The notes beneath the pieces were generated by a model. The model saw nothing but the letters and a program-made list of their open reading frames with translations. It ran no database searches and was not told the origin of the DNA. Below are positions 1-9,015 of a DNA stretch of 64,000 nt, in pieces (positions within the stretch are counted from its first letter, which is position 1; every line of letters starts with the position of its first letter). A program made the translations under genes and the position numbers. The DNA is from Marinifilum flexuosum (GTDB lineage: Bacteria > Bacteroidota > Bacteroidia > Bacteroidales > Marinifilaceae), in the NCBI RefSeq assembly GCF_003610555.1, contig NZ_RAPQ01000012.1:186001-250000 (forward strand), read 5' to 3'.

Positions 1-2315
1 TCTACTACCATTTAAGAATGGCAGTTGGCTTCGAGAATTACATTCACAAGAAGTTTGTGGGACAAAAAAGATTCTCATTGGAAGGTGCAGAAACACTAAT
101 CCCTGCTTTGGATGCCATGATTGAACGTGGTGCCGAGTTAGGAGTTCAGGAGTTCATCTTTGGTATGGCTCACCGAGGCCGACTAAATGTTCTGGCCAAT
201 ATTCTTGAGAAACCTTACGAAAATATTTTCAAGGAATTCGTTGGTGAAGAATATGAAGAAGACATTGCGCTGGGCGATGTAAAATATCACCTGGGGTATG
301 GCAATACTGTAAAAACGGACGATGGCAGCGAGGTAAAATTGCATTTGGCTCCAAATCCATCTCACCTGGAAACAGTAGGTGCTGTAGTACAAGGAATTTC
401 ACGATCAAAAATTGACAATGATTACGAAGGCAACCAAGATCGATTGGTTCCTGTTGTGATACATGGTGATGCGGCAATTGCCGGCCAGGGAATTGTATAC
501 GAAATCATTCAAATGTCTCAACTGAAGGGATACAAAACAGGTGGTACCATCCATTTGGTGATTAACAACCAGGTTGGATTTACAACCAATTACCTGGATG
601 CAAGATCGAGTACATACTGTACCGATGTAGCCAAGGTAACTCGCTGTCCTGTTTTTCATGTGAATGGTGATGATGTTGAAGCATTGATTTTTACCATTAA
701 AATGGCAATGGAATACCGTCAGGAATTTAATACTGATGTCTTCATTGATATTCTATCGTACAGAAAATATGGGCATAACGAAGGTGATGAACCTCGTTTT
801 ACCCAGCCAATATTATACAAGGAGATTGCCAAGCATAAAAACCCTAGAGACATTTATGCGGATTATTTAATTCAGAAAGGTGTTTACTCTCAACCTGAAG
901 TGAAGACGATCAATTCGGATTACAACAAACTGTTGGATGATAAATTTGAACTTTCGAAAACATTCGATAAGGTTATTATTCAACCATTCCTGGATAATTA
1001 TTACAAAGGCATTCGATATTCAGTTGAATCTGATTTTGAATCTTCTCCTGAAACTGGTGTAAATAAAAAAACACTGCTATCATTAGCGGATAACTTTACT
1101 TCTCTACCTGGAGACTTAAAATTCTTCAAGAAGATTGGAAAGTTAATGGGCGATAGAAAGAAAATGGTGGAAAACGATCAGCTTGACTGGGCAATGGGTG
1201 AAATGTTGGCTTACTCAAGTTTGTTGACCGAAGGAAATTCAGTTCGAATTAGTGGTCAGGATTCTGAGCGTGGCACCTTCTCGCACCGACATGCAGCCTT
1301 GGTGATTGAGGATTCCGATAAGAAATATTTCCCACTTAAAAATCTTTCTGAAGATCAGGCTCCATTCCATGTTTACAATTCATCATTAAGCGAATATGGT
1401 GTATTGGGTTATGAATATGGATATGCTTTGGCGCATCCTTCTGGATTGACCATTTGGGAAGCGCAGTTTGGCGATTTCCACAATGTAGCGCAGGCGGTAA
1501 TCGATCAGTACATTAGTGCTGCCGAAGACAAGTGGGGAATTAAGAATGGCTTGGTGATGTATTTGCCGCATGGATACGAAGGACAGGGTGCCGAGCACTC
1601 AAGTGCAAGAATGGAACGTTTCCTAACACTTTGTGCGCACAACAACATGCAAATCTCCAACCCAACTACTCCAGCCAATTTGTTCCACATGTTGCGCCGA
1701 CAGGTAAAAAGAGATATCAGAGTACCTTTGATTTGCTTCTCTCCTAAAAGTTTGCTTCGTCACCCAGCTTGTGTTTCCAGCATGGACGAAATGGCAAAAG
1801 GTAAATTTCAGGAGGTTATTGATGACAAGAACGTAATCTCGGAAGAAGTAAGAAGAGTTGTGTTCTGTACAGGAAAAGTATACTTTGATTTATTGGCTCA
1901 GAAAGAAAAGCTAAATGCCCAGGATATTGCTTTGGTAAGAATGGAACAATTGTATCCTTTCCCACATCAGCAAGTTGATAAAGTTTTGGAAAGATATCCG
2001 AACGCTATCCTTCATTTATGGGTTCAGGAAGAACCTGAGAATATGGGAGCTTGGACATTTATGAATTATAACTTCCGCAACAAAGAGGTCAAATTGGTTC
2101 CTGTAGCTCGTCAGGCTAGTGGTAGTCCGGCAACAGGATTGGCCAAAATCCATATGCTTGGACAAAGCGAGATCATCAACAAAGTATTTAGAAAATGTGA
2201 CTGCGATAGAAAATTGAAGTATTGCGGGTTACAATGTGTTGAGGGAAGTTCGCATGAAGAAATTCTGCAGACACATGAGTACTTTGAGGAGAAGAAGAGC
2301 AAACTTCTAATGTAA
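1..2315 (+). CDS. sucA: 2-oxoglutarate dehydrogenase E1 component, 5'-truncated by window edge
   Basis: E1 decarboxylates 2-oxoglutarate with thiamine diphosphate and passes the succinyl group to the E2 lipoyl domain (TCA cycle, cytoplasm). The frame is open from base 3, and the residues before the first ATG (base 18) already match the family, so the gene starts upstream. About 770 residues are visible against roughly 930 in full-length SucA, so an N-terminal piece of about 160 residues is missing. Visible landmarks are KRFSLEGAE, the active-site stretch FGMAHRGRLN, the ThDP/Mg region HGDAAIAGQG with NNQVGF, GHNEGDEP, and the C-terminal transketolase-like pyrimidine domain with DSERGTFSHRH. 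sucB follows 82 bp downstream, indicating an operon. The lpd (E3) gene is not adjacent. Family assignment is firm; only the start is unknown. Confidence 0.96.
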   Translation, partial: YYHLRMAVGFENYIHKKFVGQKRFSLEGAETLIPALDAMIERGAELGVQEFIFGMAHRGRLNVLANILEKPYENIFKEFVGEEYEEDIALGDVKYHLGYGNTVKTDDGSEVKLHLAPNPSHLETVGAVVQGISRSKIDNDYEGNQDRLVPVVIHGDAAIAGQGIVYEIIQMSQLKGYKTGGTIHLVINNQVGFTTNYLDARSSTYCTDVAKVTRCPVFHVNGDDVEALIFTIKMAMEYRQEFNTDVFIDILSYRKYGHNEGDEPRFTQPILYKEIAKHKNPRDIYADYLIQKGVYSQPEVKTINSDYNKLLDDKFELSKTFDKVIIQPFLDNYYKGIRYSVESDFESSPETGVNKKTLLSLADNFTSLPGDLKFFKKIGKLMGDRKKMVENDQLDWAMGEMLAYSSLLTEGNSVRISGQDSERGTFSHRHAALVIEDSDKKYFPLKNLSEDQAPFHVYNSSLSEYGVLGYEYGYALAHPSGLTIWEAQFGDFHNVAQAVIDQYISAAEDKWGIKNGLVMYLPHGYEGQGAEHSSARMERFLTLCAHNNMQISNPTTPANLFHMLRRQVKRDIRVPLICFSPKSLLRHPACVSSMDEMAKGKFQEVIDDKNVISEEVRRVVFCTGKVYFDLLAQKEKLNAQDIALVRMEQLYPFPHQQVDKVLERYPNAILHLWVQEEPENMGAWTFMNYNFRNKEVKLVPVARQASGSPATGLAKIHMLGQSEIINKVFRKCDCDRKLKYCGLQCVEGSSHEEILQTHEYFEEKKSKLLM

Positions 2316-2360
2316 TAACCAAGGAAAAAGTTTGTGTAAAGAATTCCATATTTCCTCATT

Positions 2361-2392
2361 CACACAATAACAAAATCACACAATAACGAAAT
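2361..2392 (+). repeat. Two-copy 16-bp tandem repeat in the sucA-sucB spacer
   Basis: Units CACACAATAACAAAAT and CACACAATAACGAAAT lie head to tail (15 of 16 identical) and end 5 bp before the sucB ATG. No Shine-Dalgarno is present, so the repeat forms the A-rich, unstructured leader typical of translation starts in this phylum. Copy number could vary by slippage. Confidence 0.8.
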
Positions 2393-2397
2393 AACAA

Positions 2398-3639
2398 ATG
2401 ATTGAAATAAAAATACCAAGTCCTGGAGAATCCATTTCAGAAGTTGAAATAGCCAATTGGTTTGTTGCCGATGGCGATATTGTAGAAAAAGATCAAGACA
2501 TTGCTGAGATTGAATCTGACAAAGCAACGCTAACTTTAGTTGCCGACGAAGGCGGAAAAATTGAAATTCTTGCGCAAGAAGGCGATACCGTAGAAGTTGG
2601 TTCGGTGGCTTGTAAAATTGATACCAGTTTTGCAGGCGAGGCTCCAAGTCCAAAGGCCGCAGCTCCAAAAGAAGAAGTTGTTGAAGCAAAAGAACCTGCA
2701 AGTTCAGCTCCTACAGCCAATATCGAATCGGAGAATTACAAGGATGTAAAAATTTCTCCTGTGGCCAAAAAACTGATGGAAGAGAATCAGCTTTCGGTTG
2801 ATGATGTGATTGCAGGCTTGCAAAGATTATCGAAAAAGGACATTCAGGCGGTTGTTGATCATACCAACAATCAACCTGCAACAGTTGCTGCTGCTCCTAA
2901 GGAAATTTCGCGTGAAGAGAAGCGCACCAAAATGACTAATCTTCGTAAGAAATTGAGTGCTCGTTTGGTATCGGTGAAGAACGAAACTGCCATGCTAACC
3001 ACTTTTAACGAGGTTGACATGAGTGCCGTAATGGAACTGAGAAAGAAATATCAGAAAAAATTCGTTGATACTCATGATATCAAATTGGGTTTCATGTCAT
3101 TCTTTACCAAAGCAGTTACCGAAGCTTTAAAGGCTCACCCTATGGTGAACTCGATGATTGATGGCGAAGAAATTGTAACGCCTGATTTTGCCGATGTTGC
3201 CATTGCCGTGCAAACACCAAAAGGATTGATGGTTCCTGTTATCAGAAATGCAGAATCCTTAGGATTGGCTGATATCGAAAAGAAACTAATGGAACTGGCA
3301 ACCAAAGCTCGTGCAGGTAAAATTAGCCTTGATGAAATGACGGGCGGAACCTTTACCATTACCAATGGTGGTGTGTTTGGATCTCTTTTGAGTACTCCAA
3401 TTATAAACCCTCCGCAATCGGGAATTTTAGGAATGCACAATATTGTTGAGCGACCAGTTGCTGTTAACGGCAAGGTGGAAATTCGCCCGATGATGTACAT
3501 AGCCCTTTCCTACGATCACCGTGTGATTGATGGTAAGGATTCGGTAGGCTTTCTGGTTAAAATTAAAGAAATGATTGAAAACCCACACAAGATGTTGTTC
3601 GATGGAAAAGATCCGGATAGCATGCTGCTGGGATTATAG
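2398..3639 (+). CDS. sucB: Dihydrolipoyllysine-residue succinyltransferase (OGDH E2)
   Basis: E2 core of the 2-oxoglutarate dehydrogenase complex; it transfers succinyl from lipoamide to CoA. Domains in order: a lipoyl domain at residues 1-77 with the lipoylation site ESDKAT; an Ala/Pro/Glu-rich linker; a peripheral subunit-binding domain at about 115-152 ([13 protein letters not shown]...); a second linker; and the catalytic 2-oxoacid acyltransferase domain at about 180-413 with the active-site motif SYDHRVIDG near the C-terminus. At 413 aa it has the usual E2o length. It is the second gene of the sucAB operon and is followed by a strong hairpin. Nothing is missing, and the branched-chain E2 alternative is less likely given the sucA partner. 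Confidence 0.96.
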   Translation: MIEIKIPSPGESISEVEIANWFVADGDIVEKDQDIAEIESDKATLTLVADEGGKIEILAQEGDTVEVGSVACKIDTSFAGEAPSPKAAAPKEEVVEAKEPASSAPTANIESENYKDVKISPVAKKLMEENQLSVDDVIAGLQRLSKKDIQAVVDHTNNQPATVAAAPKEISREEKRTKMTNLRKKLSARLVSVKNETAMLTTFNEVDMSAVMELRKKYQKKFVDTHDIKLGFMSFFTKAVTEALKAHPMVNSMIDGEEIVTPDFADVAIAVQTPKGLMVPVIRNAESLGLADIEKKLMELATKARAGKISLDEMTGGTFTITNGGVFGSLLSTPIINPPQSGILGMHNIVERPVAVNGKVEIRPMMYIALSYDHRVIDGKDSVGFLVKIKEMIENPHKMLFDGKDPDSMLLGL

Positions 3640-3651
3640 AAATAAAAGAAA

Positions 3652-3671
3652 AGCGATGAAATTTCATCGCT
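3652..3671. terminator. Bidirectional terminator between sucB and the M23-like gene
   Basis: A perfect 20-bp palindrome (AGCGATGAAA and its complement) with an A-rich left flank and a T-rich right flank. It lies between two convergent genes and can serve both. Confidence 0.85.
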
Positions 3672-3678
3672 CTTCTTT

Positions 3679-4605
3679 TTATAATTTACTTACATATTTC
3701 TTTTTTTCTCGTCTGCTAAATTCTTGAGTTATTAACTCATCATTGCAATCTGACGAATAGTAATTATTTGGAAGCAACAAAGATTTACCTCCTTTGTAAC
3801 AAAAAATTGGATTCACATATCCGTATTGATTGTGTTTATTTTCTTCTTTCTTAGAATCAAACAATTTTTTTGTTTTAAGGTAATACACCATTAATGTCAG
3901 CCTGCAATTTTTATTAGAGTCGAACCTTCCCACAATTCCTATTGGATCCATTGGGTTTACCATATCCCCTTCTTTTACATTTATGGTTCCTGATTTAAAT
4001 CCAGAGTATTCAGCTAAAGTGCCATCTTTATGCTCTATAAGAACTCTATTCGTAGAACTCACAAAACTGTATTTTCGCGTGGTATCAGCTATATGTTTAT
4101 CTTCAACTTGCACTACCAATCCTTTTCGTGCAGCAACAACAGGTTCCTCTTTTTCAACATTAAACACAAATGCATTAAAATCATCAGGAGAACCATTTCC
4201 AAAGGTAAGTCCCATGTATTCTGCCTTACGCACTTTTACTTTTGTGGCTGGTTTAAAAGGCAACATATAAACCATATCATCTTTAACTTTAGGGTTCACC
4301 TTTCCCCTCTGATAAATGTAAGTATAAGAAAATCCTATGCCATTAGCCGGATTTTTTGGTTTCAGAGTAAAAAAACGACCTGTACGTCCACTTACATGCG
4401 ATCCATAACTTGTTTGCATGGCATTAGTTAAATCATCAAATTTAATTAGCAAATAGTAGGTTCCATAAACCTTTTTGGAATAGGTAAAATCAACACTATT
4501 ATCACTTTTTCTTTCGTATTTCAACTCAATATCAGATTGAGCTAAAGATGTTTTACCTACCACAACAAGCAAGCAAAAACAAATACACAAGGCAATTTTA
4601 TTCAT
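3679..4605 (-). CDS. Exported M23/LytM-like protein lacking catalytic ligands
   Basis: A 308-aa protein with a signal peptide (about residues 1-22, cleavage after SLA). The C-terminal half (about 155-275) has the shape of an M23/LytM peptidase: VLIEHKDGT, a Y-x-G-F strand, then VKEGDMVNPMDPIGIVGR, which is the usual beta-hairpin. The zinc-binding signature is gone: the usual HLHFE at the end reads CRLTLMVYY, and the first His-Asp region is not recognisable. It is therefore probably a non-enzymatic LytM-fold envelope protein. The N-terminal half is not recognised. It stands alone, with its own −7 element (4636-4643), and shares a terminator with sucB. Moderate confidence in the fold, high in coding. 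Confidence 0.6.
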   Translation of the reverse strand: MNKIALCICFCLLVVVGKTSLAQSDIELKYERKSDNSVDFTYSKKVYGTYYLLIKFDDLTNAMQTSYGSHVSGRTGRFFTLKPKNPANGIGFSYTYIYQRGKVNPKVKDDMVYMLPFKPATKVKVRKAEYMGLTFGNGSPDDFNAFVFNVEKEEPVVAARKGLVVQVEDKHIADTTRKYSFVSSTNRVLIEHKDGTLAEYSGFKSGTINVKEGDMVNPMDPIGIVGRFDSNKNCRLTLMVYYLKTKKLFDSKKEENKHNQYGYVNPIFCYKGGKSLLLPNNYYSSDCNDELITQEFSRREKKKYVSKL

Positions 4606-4635
4606 ACAGGTAATATTAACTGATCATATACTTTC

Positions 4636-4643
4636 CAAATGTA
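4636..4643 (-). promoter_or_regulatory. −7 promoter element for the M23-like gene
   Basis: Minus-strand TACATTTG matches the Bacteroidota TAnnTTTG element and lies 31 bp upstream of the ATG. No well-spaced −33 TTG was found. Confidence 0.5.
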
Positions 4644-4745
4644 CATTTTATTTTTTAAAACATAAAAATACAACAAAGTAAAATGCTATCTAACAGATTA
4701 AAGTTATAACACAACACTTACAGCTAATCTAGAATAGTAGTACAA

Positions 4746-5474
4746 CTATTCCTTTTTCTTAGTTTTATTTTTTCTCCTGTTCAATTCCTTATTGTAGGCA
4801 GCAATCAACTTGTTTAAATGCTTGCATAATTCTATCACCTCATCGTTTTCAAAAAGGCAATAGGCTTCCAGTTTTTTTACAACTGTTCGGTACACCTTAA
4901 TTAACTCGGCTCTTAAATCAATCATTTTGGTTTTTGGTGCAGTTGCCTGCGCAGTTATTCGTTCCATATAAGCTGCTTCAAATGCCTTGTTCTCTTCATC
5001 CAGATGCTTTACCCAATCACTCATGGCTAAAGTTTCAAACGCCTCGGTAAATCCAGGTTTATTTTACCAAGCCAATGTTAGCGAATAAAAGGTAGCAGAT
5101 TTTACTTGATAATTTCGATACACAATCTGTTTGCCCATCGATTCGATGCTTACCCAAATAATTTCGGCAGCTTGTTTAATATCCTCATTGTAATGTTTTG
5201 TGTACCCACGAACACATTGCAGCAATCCCGTAAAAGAAGCACATCTTTTTTTGTCCAGTTCATTTACGTTTTTTGTGCAAGCACTTAGTTTTTTCTTCTT
5301 CAAAATGATATCGAATTGTTCCACCCCACTTCGAAGTAAATCCGATTCTTTTTGAAAATCAAGATCCTGATTTACTTTCATTAGAGCTTCCAAAATATGT
5401 TCTGTAAACGAGCAGAACTCTAAATTGTGTAAATGCGACAAATCAATAGATGAAATCATTATATTCTTACTCAT
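4746..5474 (-). pseudogene. DUF6261-type hypothetical gene split by one in-frame stop
   Basis: Two short reading frames (5474-5064, 136 aa; 5024-4746, 92 aa) are in the same frame, separated only by a TAA at 5066-5064 and 13 open codons. Translating through the stop gives one continuous protein of about 242 residues, the length of DUF6261-type Bacteroidota proteins, which it resembles: an IDLSHLHNLEFCSF start, a YYSLT-like middle and a W-x3-L-x3-N-x2-F segment after the break. Function of that family is unknown. The break suggests recent inactivation by a point mutation; stop-codon readthrough or a sequencing error are alternatives. The family name is from memory of its motifs and is tentative; the split is directly visible. 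Confidence 0.65.
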
Positions 5475-5590
5475 AATTAGTTCTAATTATCAATTTTAAA
5501 GTAGTTTCAAGTATCCTGTACTCTTATTAGCTATACCAAACTTGTTTTTCCCTGTCCCAAACAAAAAGCACCCATATTTGCATAGAAGCA

Positions 5591-5610
5591 AAGCTTCCCC
5601 AGCTTGGGAA
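5591..5610. repeat. Palindrome copy 1 (CTTCCCC-AGCT-TGGGAA type)
   Basis: AAGCTTCCCCAGCTTGGGAA is a nearly self-complementary sequence in otherwise AT-rich DNA. It is related to the element at 5795-5815; both share AGCTTCCCC followed by AGCT-GGG. Confidence 0.6.
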
Positions 5611-5794
5611 CATCCATTTCAAATTAGAATGGAGTGTAAATTGCTTCTTTTTTTTCTAATGTTTTATTTAGGATTAATATTATCTCACTTTTAATTAAAA
5701 TGAATTATTTTAAATTTAAGCATTTATCCTTTTTTGTTAAATTATTTATTTGAATTTAACATACGACTGGGGAATGCCTCTCTAAAATTAAAGC

Positions 5795-5815
5795 AAGCTT
5801 CCCCAAGCTGGGGAT
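5795..5815. repeat. Palindrome copy 2 (TCCCC-AAGCT-GGGGA)
   Basis: TCCCC and GGGGA arms surround AAGCT at 5800-5814. This is the second copy of the GC-rich palindrome, about 205 bp from the first and about 310 bp upstream of the regulator gene. It may be an operator, or the remains of a small inverted-repeat element. Confidence 0.6.
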
Positions 5816-6048
5816 GGAAAGAAATAATATGATTTAAACCTTCCCAAATGCCAAAGCATACAAATCTTATCAATTAAAGAATTCGCGAGTAATTTTTGTA
5901 TTGAAACAAAAAGGATTAATGATATCATTTTGTAGTGTAATCCTCCTCTAATTTACATCAATATATAATTCAAATTTAAACCAAAATATTTATCTGATTT
6001 CCACATTTTTTTAATTAAAATCCCTCATAAAATATGATCATAATTTCG

Positions 6049-6056
6049 TATCTTTG
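6049..6056 (+). promoter_or_regulatory. −7 promoter element of the AraC/TPR regulator
   Basis: TATCTTTG matches TAnnTTTG and gives a 5' leader of about 57 nt before the ATG at 6120. No −33 TTG at proper spacing was seen. Confidence 0.55.
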
Positions 6057-6119
6057 CAACTAAGGCTGATAACTAATATTTTTATAATAATTTAGTTAAG
6101 GGATGATTATCTACACAGC

Positions 6120-7997
6120 ATGAAAGACCTGTCTTCTATTGATGATCAGTTTCTTAGAAAAATCCACCAAAACATTGAAGCAAATCTTGCTGACGAGGAT
6201 TTTTCGGTAAACGAATTGGCCCAAAACGTAGGTCTTAGCAGATCTATGCTTCATAGAAAGTTGACCAAAACCTGTGGCAAATCTGCAAGCGAATTAATTA
6301 AAGAGATCAGGTTAGCACACGCTAAAACCATGCTCGAAAACAATGTAGCCACAGTTTCCGAAATAGCATACCAGGTTGGATTCCGAAATCCAAGCTATTT
6401 TAACAAAGTATTTAAATCGAGTTACAAAGTTTCACCAGGCGATATAAAAAAAGGAATTAAAGTTAGCTCCACAGGTCAATCAAAGTTCTTTTCGAGAATA
6501 AAACCAGAAAAACACAATAGGTATGGTATATTCATTTTGCCTGTTTTAATTCTATGCATCATCTTTTTTGCAGGTGCCTACATCTCTGGACTCTTTAATT
6601 CAAAAGAATCATCAATAGCAGTTCTTCCTTTACACAACCTAACTGGTAGTGTTGATAACAATTACTTTGTTGATGGCATGCACGATGCACTCATCGGCAA
6701 ACTCGGGCAATTTTCCTCCCTTCGCGTAATTTCACGAACATCAACACTAAGGTATCGTGATGATCAAAAGCTATTAAGTGATATTGCCAATGAGTTGGAC
6801 GTAAATTGCATTGTTGAAGGATCGGTAATTAATGTTGACGATAGCATCCGCATCTTAATTCAGTTAATTGATGTTTTCCCAGAGGAACGACACCTGTTAG
6901 CCAAAGAGTACAAGGATGAAATTAAAAATGTATTTGCTATTCAAACTTCAGTGATAAAAGACATTGCTGATGAAATAGAATTAGAACTATCCGATAAAGA
7001 GAAAATTAAGCTATCAAAAACTCGCAAGGTAAATCCTGAAGCTTATAAAGCCTATCTGCAAGGCATGCATTATTTAAACCAAGGAACACATAAGGCTTTC
7101 GAAAAGGGAATTCAATATTTACATGGGGCAATTAAAAATGATCCAGGAGATCCATTGGCTTATGCTGGTTTGGCTATTGGCTATGGTTTTAGAGGTCACG
7201 GAGAATTAAATTCGAAAGATGCCTTTCGTTTGGCTTTATCCTCAGCCAATAAAGCATTAAAACTAGATCCAACCATTGATGAAGCCTATAATGCTTTAGC
7301 TTTACTTTACTTGTATAAAGCCTGGAACTGGCCAAAAGCCAAAGAGACTTTTGAGAATGCGATTAGGAACAACCCTAACAATTCGGTTATTCATGCTCAC
7401 TTTGCCTGGTATCATGTCTTATTCGGCGATAAAAAAAAGGCTATTCATCATGGCCGACAAGCTACAATATTTGAGCCTTTCTCTCCTGCTTATGCCTCTT
7501 GGCTTGGATTGTTATATTATCACGACAAGCAATACGATAAGGCTGAAAAATGGGCAAATAAAGCTTTAAAATTAAAAGAGAATGTTCCTTATGGACTTGC
7601 CACCCTGGGATGGGTCTGCATACAACGAAAGGAGTATCAAAAAGCCATTGATTATTTCGAAAAACTTCCTGCTAATAATTGTCATTGGAACACCATTTTG
7701 GGCTATGCTTATGTAAAAGCAGGTCAAAAAGACAAGGCTGTGGCTTTATGGAACAAACTAAACAAAAATCCTAATGAGCAAAACCCATATCACATGGGCA
7801 TAATGGCATCTTATCTGGGTTTTATCGACAAAGCTTTTGAGCTAATTGATGAAGCTTGTGCCAATAAAATCTACCCAACAAGCTACATTGTTTTTAATCC
7901 TTGTGGAGAATATATCAGACGCGATTCTCGTTACAATGATTTATTACGAAAATTAAACCTTCCAAATAATAAAACAGTACTTTCCTCCAAGAATTAA
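6120..7997 (+). CDS. Membrane-anchored AraC-type regulator with TolB/FlgO-like and TPR domains
   Basis: A 625-aa protein. Residues about 12-112 form a complete AraC double helix-turn-helix (FSVNELAQNVGLSRSMLHRK; VSEIAYQVGFRNPSYFNKVF). A single membrane span follows at about 140-160. The outer part begins with SIAVLPLHNLTG, a TolB/FlgO-like domain also found next to signalling modules (residues about 168-300), then tetratricopeptide repeats to the end. The layout puts the DNA-binding domain inside and the TPR sensor outside the inner membrane, as in CadC-type one-component regulators; this topology is inferred. It is transcribed alone, with a TonB_C/TPR protein 210 bp downstream as a plausible target. 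The ligand is unknown. Confidence 0.82.
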   Translation: MKDLSSIDDQFLRKIHQNIEANLADEDFSVNELAQNVGLSRSMLHRKLTKTCGKSASELIKEIRLAHAKTMLENNVATVSEIAYQVGFRNPSYFNKVFKSSYKVSPGDIKKGIKVSSTGQSKFFSRIKPEKHNRYGIFILPVLILCIIFFAGAYISGLFNSKESSIAVLPLHNLTGSVDNNYFVDGMHDALIGKLGQFSSLRVISRTSTLRYRDDQKLLSDIANELDVNCIVEGSVINVDDSIRILIQLIDVFPEERHLLAKEYKDEIKNVFAIQTSVIKDIADEIELELSDKEKIKLSKTRKVNPEAYKAYLQGMHYLNQGTHKAFEKGIQYLHGAIKNDPGDPLAYAGLAIGYGFRGHGELNSKDAFRLALSSANKALKLDPTIDEAYNALALLYLYKAWNWPKAKETFENAIRNNPNNSVIHAHFAWYHVLFGDKKKAIHHGRQATIFEPFSPAYASWLGLLYYHDKQYDKAEKWANKALKLKENVPYGLATLGWVCIQRKEYQKAIDYFEKLPANNCHWNTILGYAYVKAGQKDKAVALWNKLNKNPNEQNPYHMGIMASYLGFIDKAFELIDEACANKIYPTSYIVFNPCGEYIRRDSRYNDLLRKLNLPNNKTVLSSKN

Positions 7998-8207
7998 CAC
8001 AACAATTAAAAGACACTTATAGTTGTAATAAACCACTAAATTACAAGTTTTTGTGTAGTGCAACCTCCTTGTAACAATTCAACCTGTGCACCTTTTTAAT
8101 TGCAAGAAATTGCAACCATACTGCTAAGTACCTCAGAGCATTATGTCGTTACTTTACATTATCTAAAAAAGTAAACTTTAAGTTAAAAAATCGAAAAAAT
8201 TAAAGCC

Positions 8208-8948
8208 ATGAAAACAACAGTATTTTTAGCAGTATTACTATTTCTTGGCCTTTTTACATTTGGGCAAGATCTAAGAACAAACACTTTAGAAGGTGTTAAT
8301 GTAACTCCACCAACTTTTATTGGGAGCGAAGCAGTTGAGTTAATAAAAATGAGGAACTATACTACTCTAAATGATTTTTTCACAGACAAAATAAGATATC
8401 CTGAAGAGTCAGAGAAAAGATTACGAGAAGGTACAGAAATTATTCAATTCACAGTATTACCAAACGGAAGTTTAGATGATTTTCAAGTTATTAATAGTAT
8501 ATCAGAAGAAATTGACGATGAAGTTTTACGAGTTTTAAAGAAAACTGATGGAATGTGGAAACCAGGTTATAATAATGCTATTCCTGTTGCTATGACCAAG
8601 GAAGTTGCAATTGCTTTTAGAATTGAAAATTCCGATCATTTATATGTAGCACAACGCTTGTTTAAAAGAGGCATGAAAAGTCATATCATCAAGAACAAAA
8701 ACAAAAGAGCTTTAAGATTGTTAAATCGAGCAATGGTATATAAGCCATACAGCGAACCATTAATTTTCCAAAGATCGTTGGTACATCAAAAAATGGGAAA
8801 TACCCAAGATGCTTGTAAGGATTGGAATCGTTTAAAAGCTTTGGGAAGTTCACTTTCCGATGCTTACTTGAGCAAGTTTTGCGAAGCTGAATATGCTGTT
8901 AATATTCCAGCAGACACCGAATATATCACCTTTGATATTAGAAAATAA
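8208..8948 (+). CDS. Periplasmic TonB C-terminal-domain protein with TPR-like tail
   Basis: A 246-aa protein with a clear signal peptide (residues 1-19, ending FTFG-Q). Residues about 45-145 match the TonB C-terminal fold: a RYPEESEK start, the strand EIIQFTVLPNGSLDDFQVI, and a late KPGYNNAIPVAM segment as in KPGKQNGKPVPV-type proteins. There is no N-terminal membrane anchor or Pro-rich spacer, so it is not a canonical energy transducer. The tail (about 150-215) has two TPR-like helices (LLNRAMVYKPYSEPLIFQR; HQKMGNTQDACKDWNRLKALG). Many Bacteroidota encode such orphan TonB_C proteins; their role is not established. It shares a leader motif with the regulator gene upstream, which suggests co-regulation. 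Confidence 0.7.
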   Translation: MKTTVFLAVLLFLGLFTFGQDLRTNTLEGVNVTPPTFIGSEAVELIKMRNYTTLNDFFTDKIRYPEESEKRLREGTEIIQFTVLPNGSLDDFQVINSISEEIDDEVLRVLKKTDGMWKPGYNNAIPVAMTKEVAIAFRIENSDHLYVAQRLFKRGMKSHIIKNKNKRALRLLNRAMVYKPYSEPLIFQRSLVHQKMGNTQDACKDWNRLKALGSSLSDAYLSKFCEAEYAVNIPADTEYITFDIRK

Positions 8949-8967
8949 TTGGATGCTATTAAAAACA

Positions 8968-8993
8968 AAACCTGTCAGCATGCTGACAGGTTT
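8968..8993. terminator. Bidirectional terminator between TonB_C gene and hutI
   Basis: AAACCTGTCAGCA is followed directly by its exact complement, a perfect 26-bp palindrome, then a T-rich tract on the plus side and A-runs on the left. It sits between convergent genes. Confidence 0.9.
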
Positions 8994-9015
8994 CTTTTAA
9001 TATAAAGTGTAGTTT

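Larger units (their letters stand above)
5475..6048. other. Gene-free AT-rich spacer with two GC-rich palindromes
   Basis: No coding potential is seen. The spacer is very AT-rich except for two related palindromes (5591-5610 and 5800-5814) and a short motif at 5931-5956, TGTAGTGTAATCCTCCT, that recurs before the gene at 8208. The right end carries the promoter of the AraC-type regulator. Confidence 0.6.
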
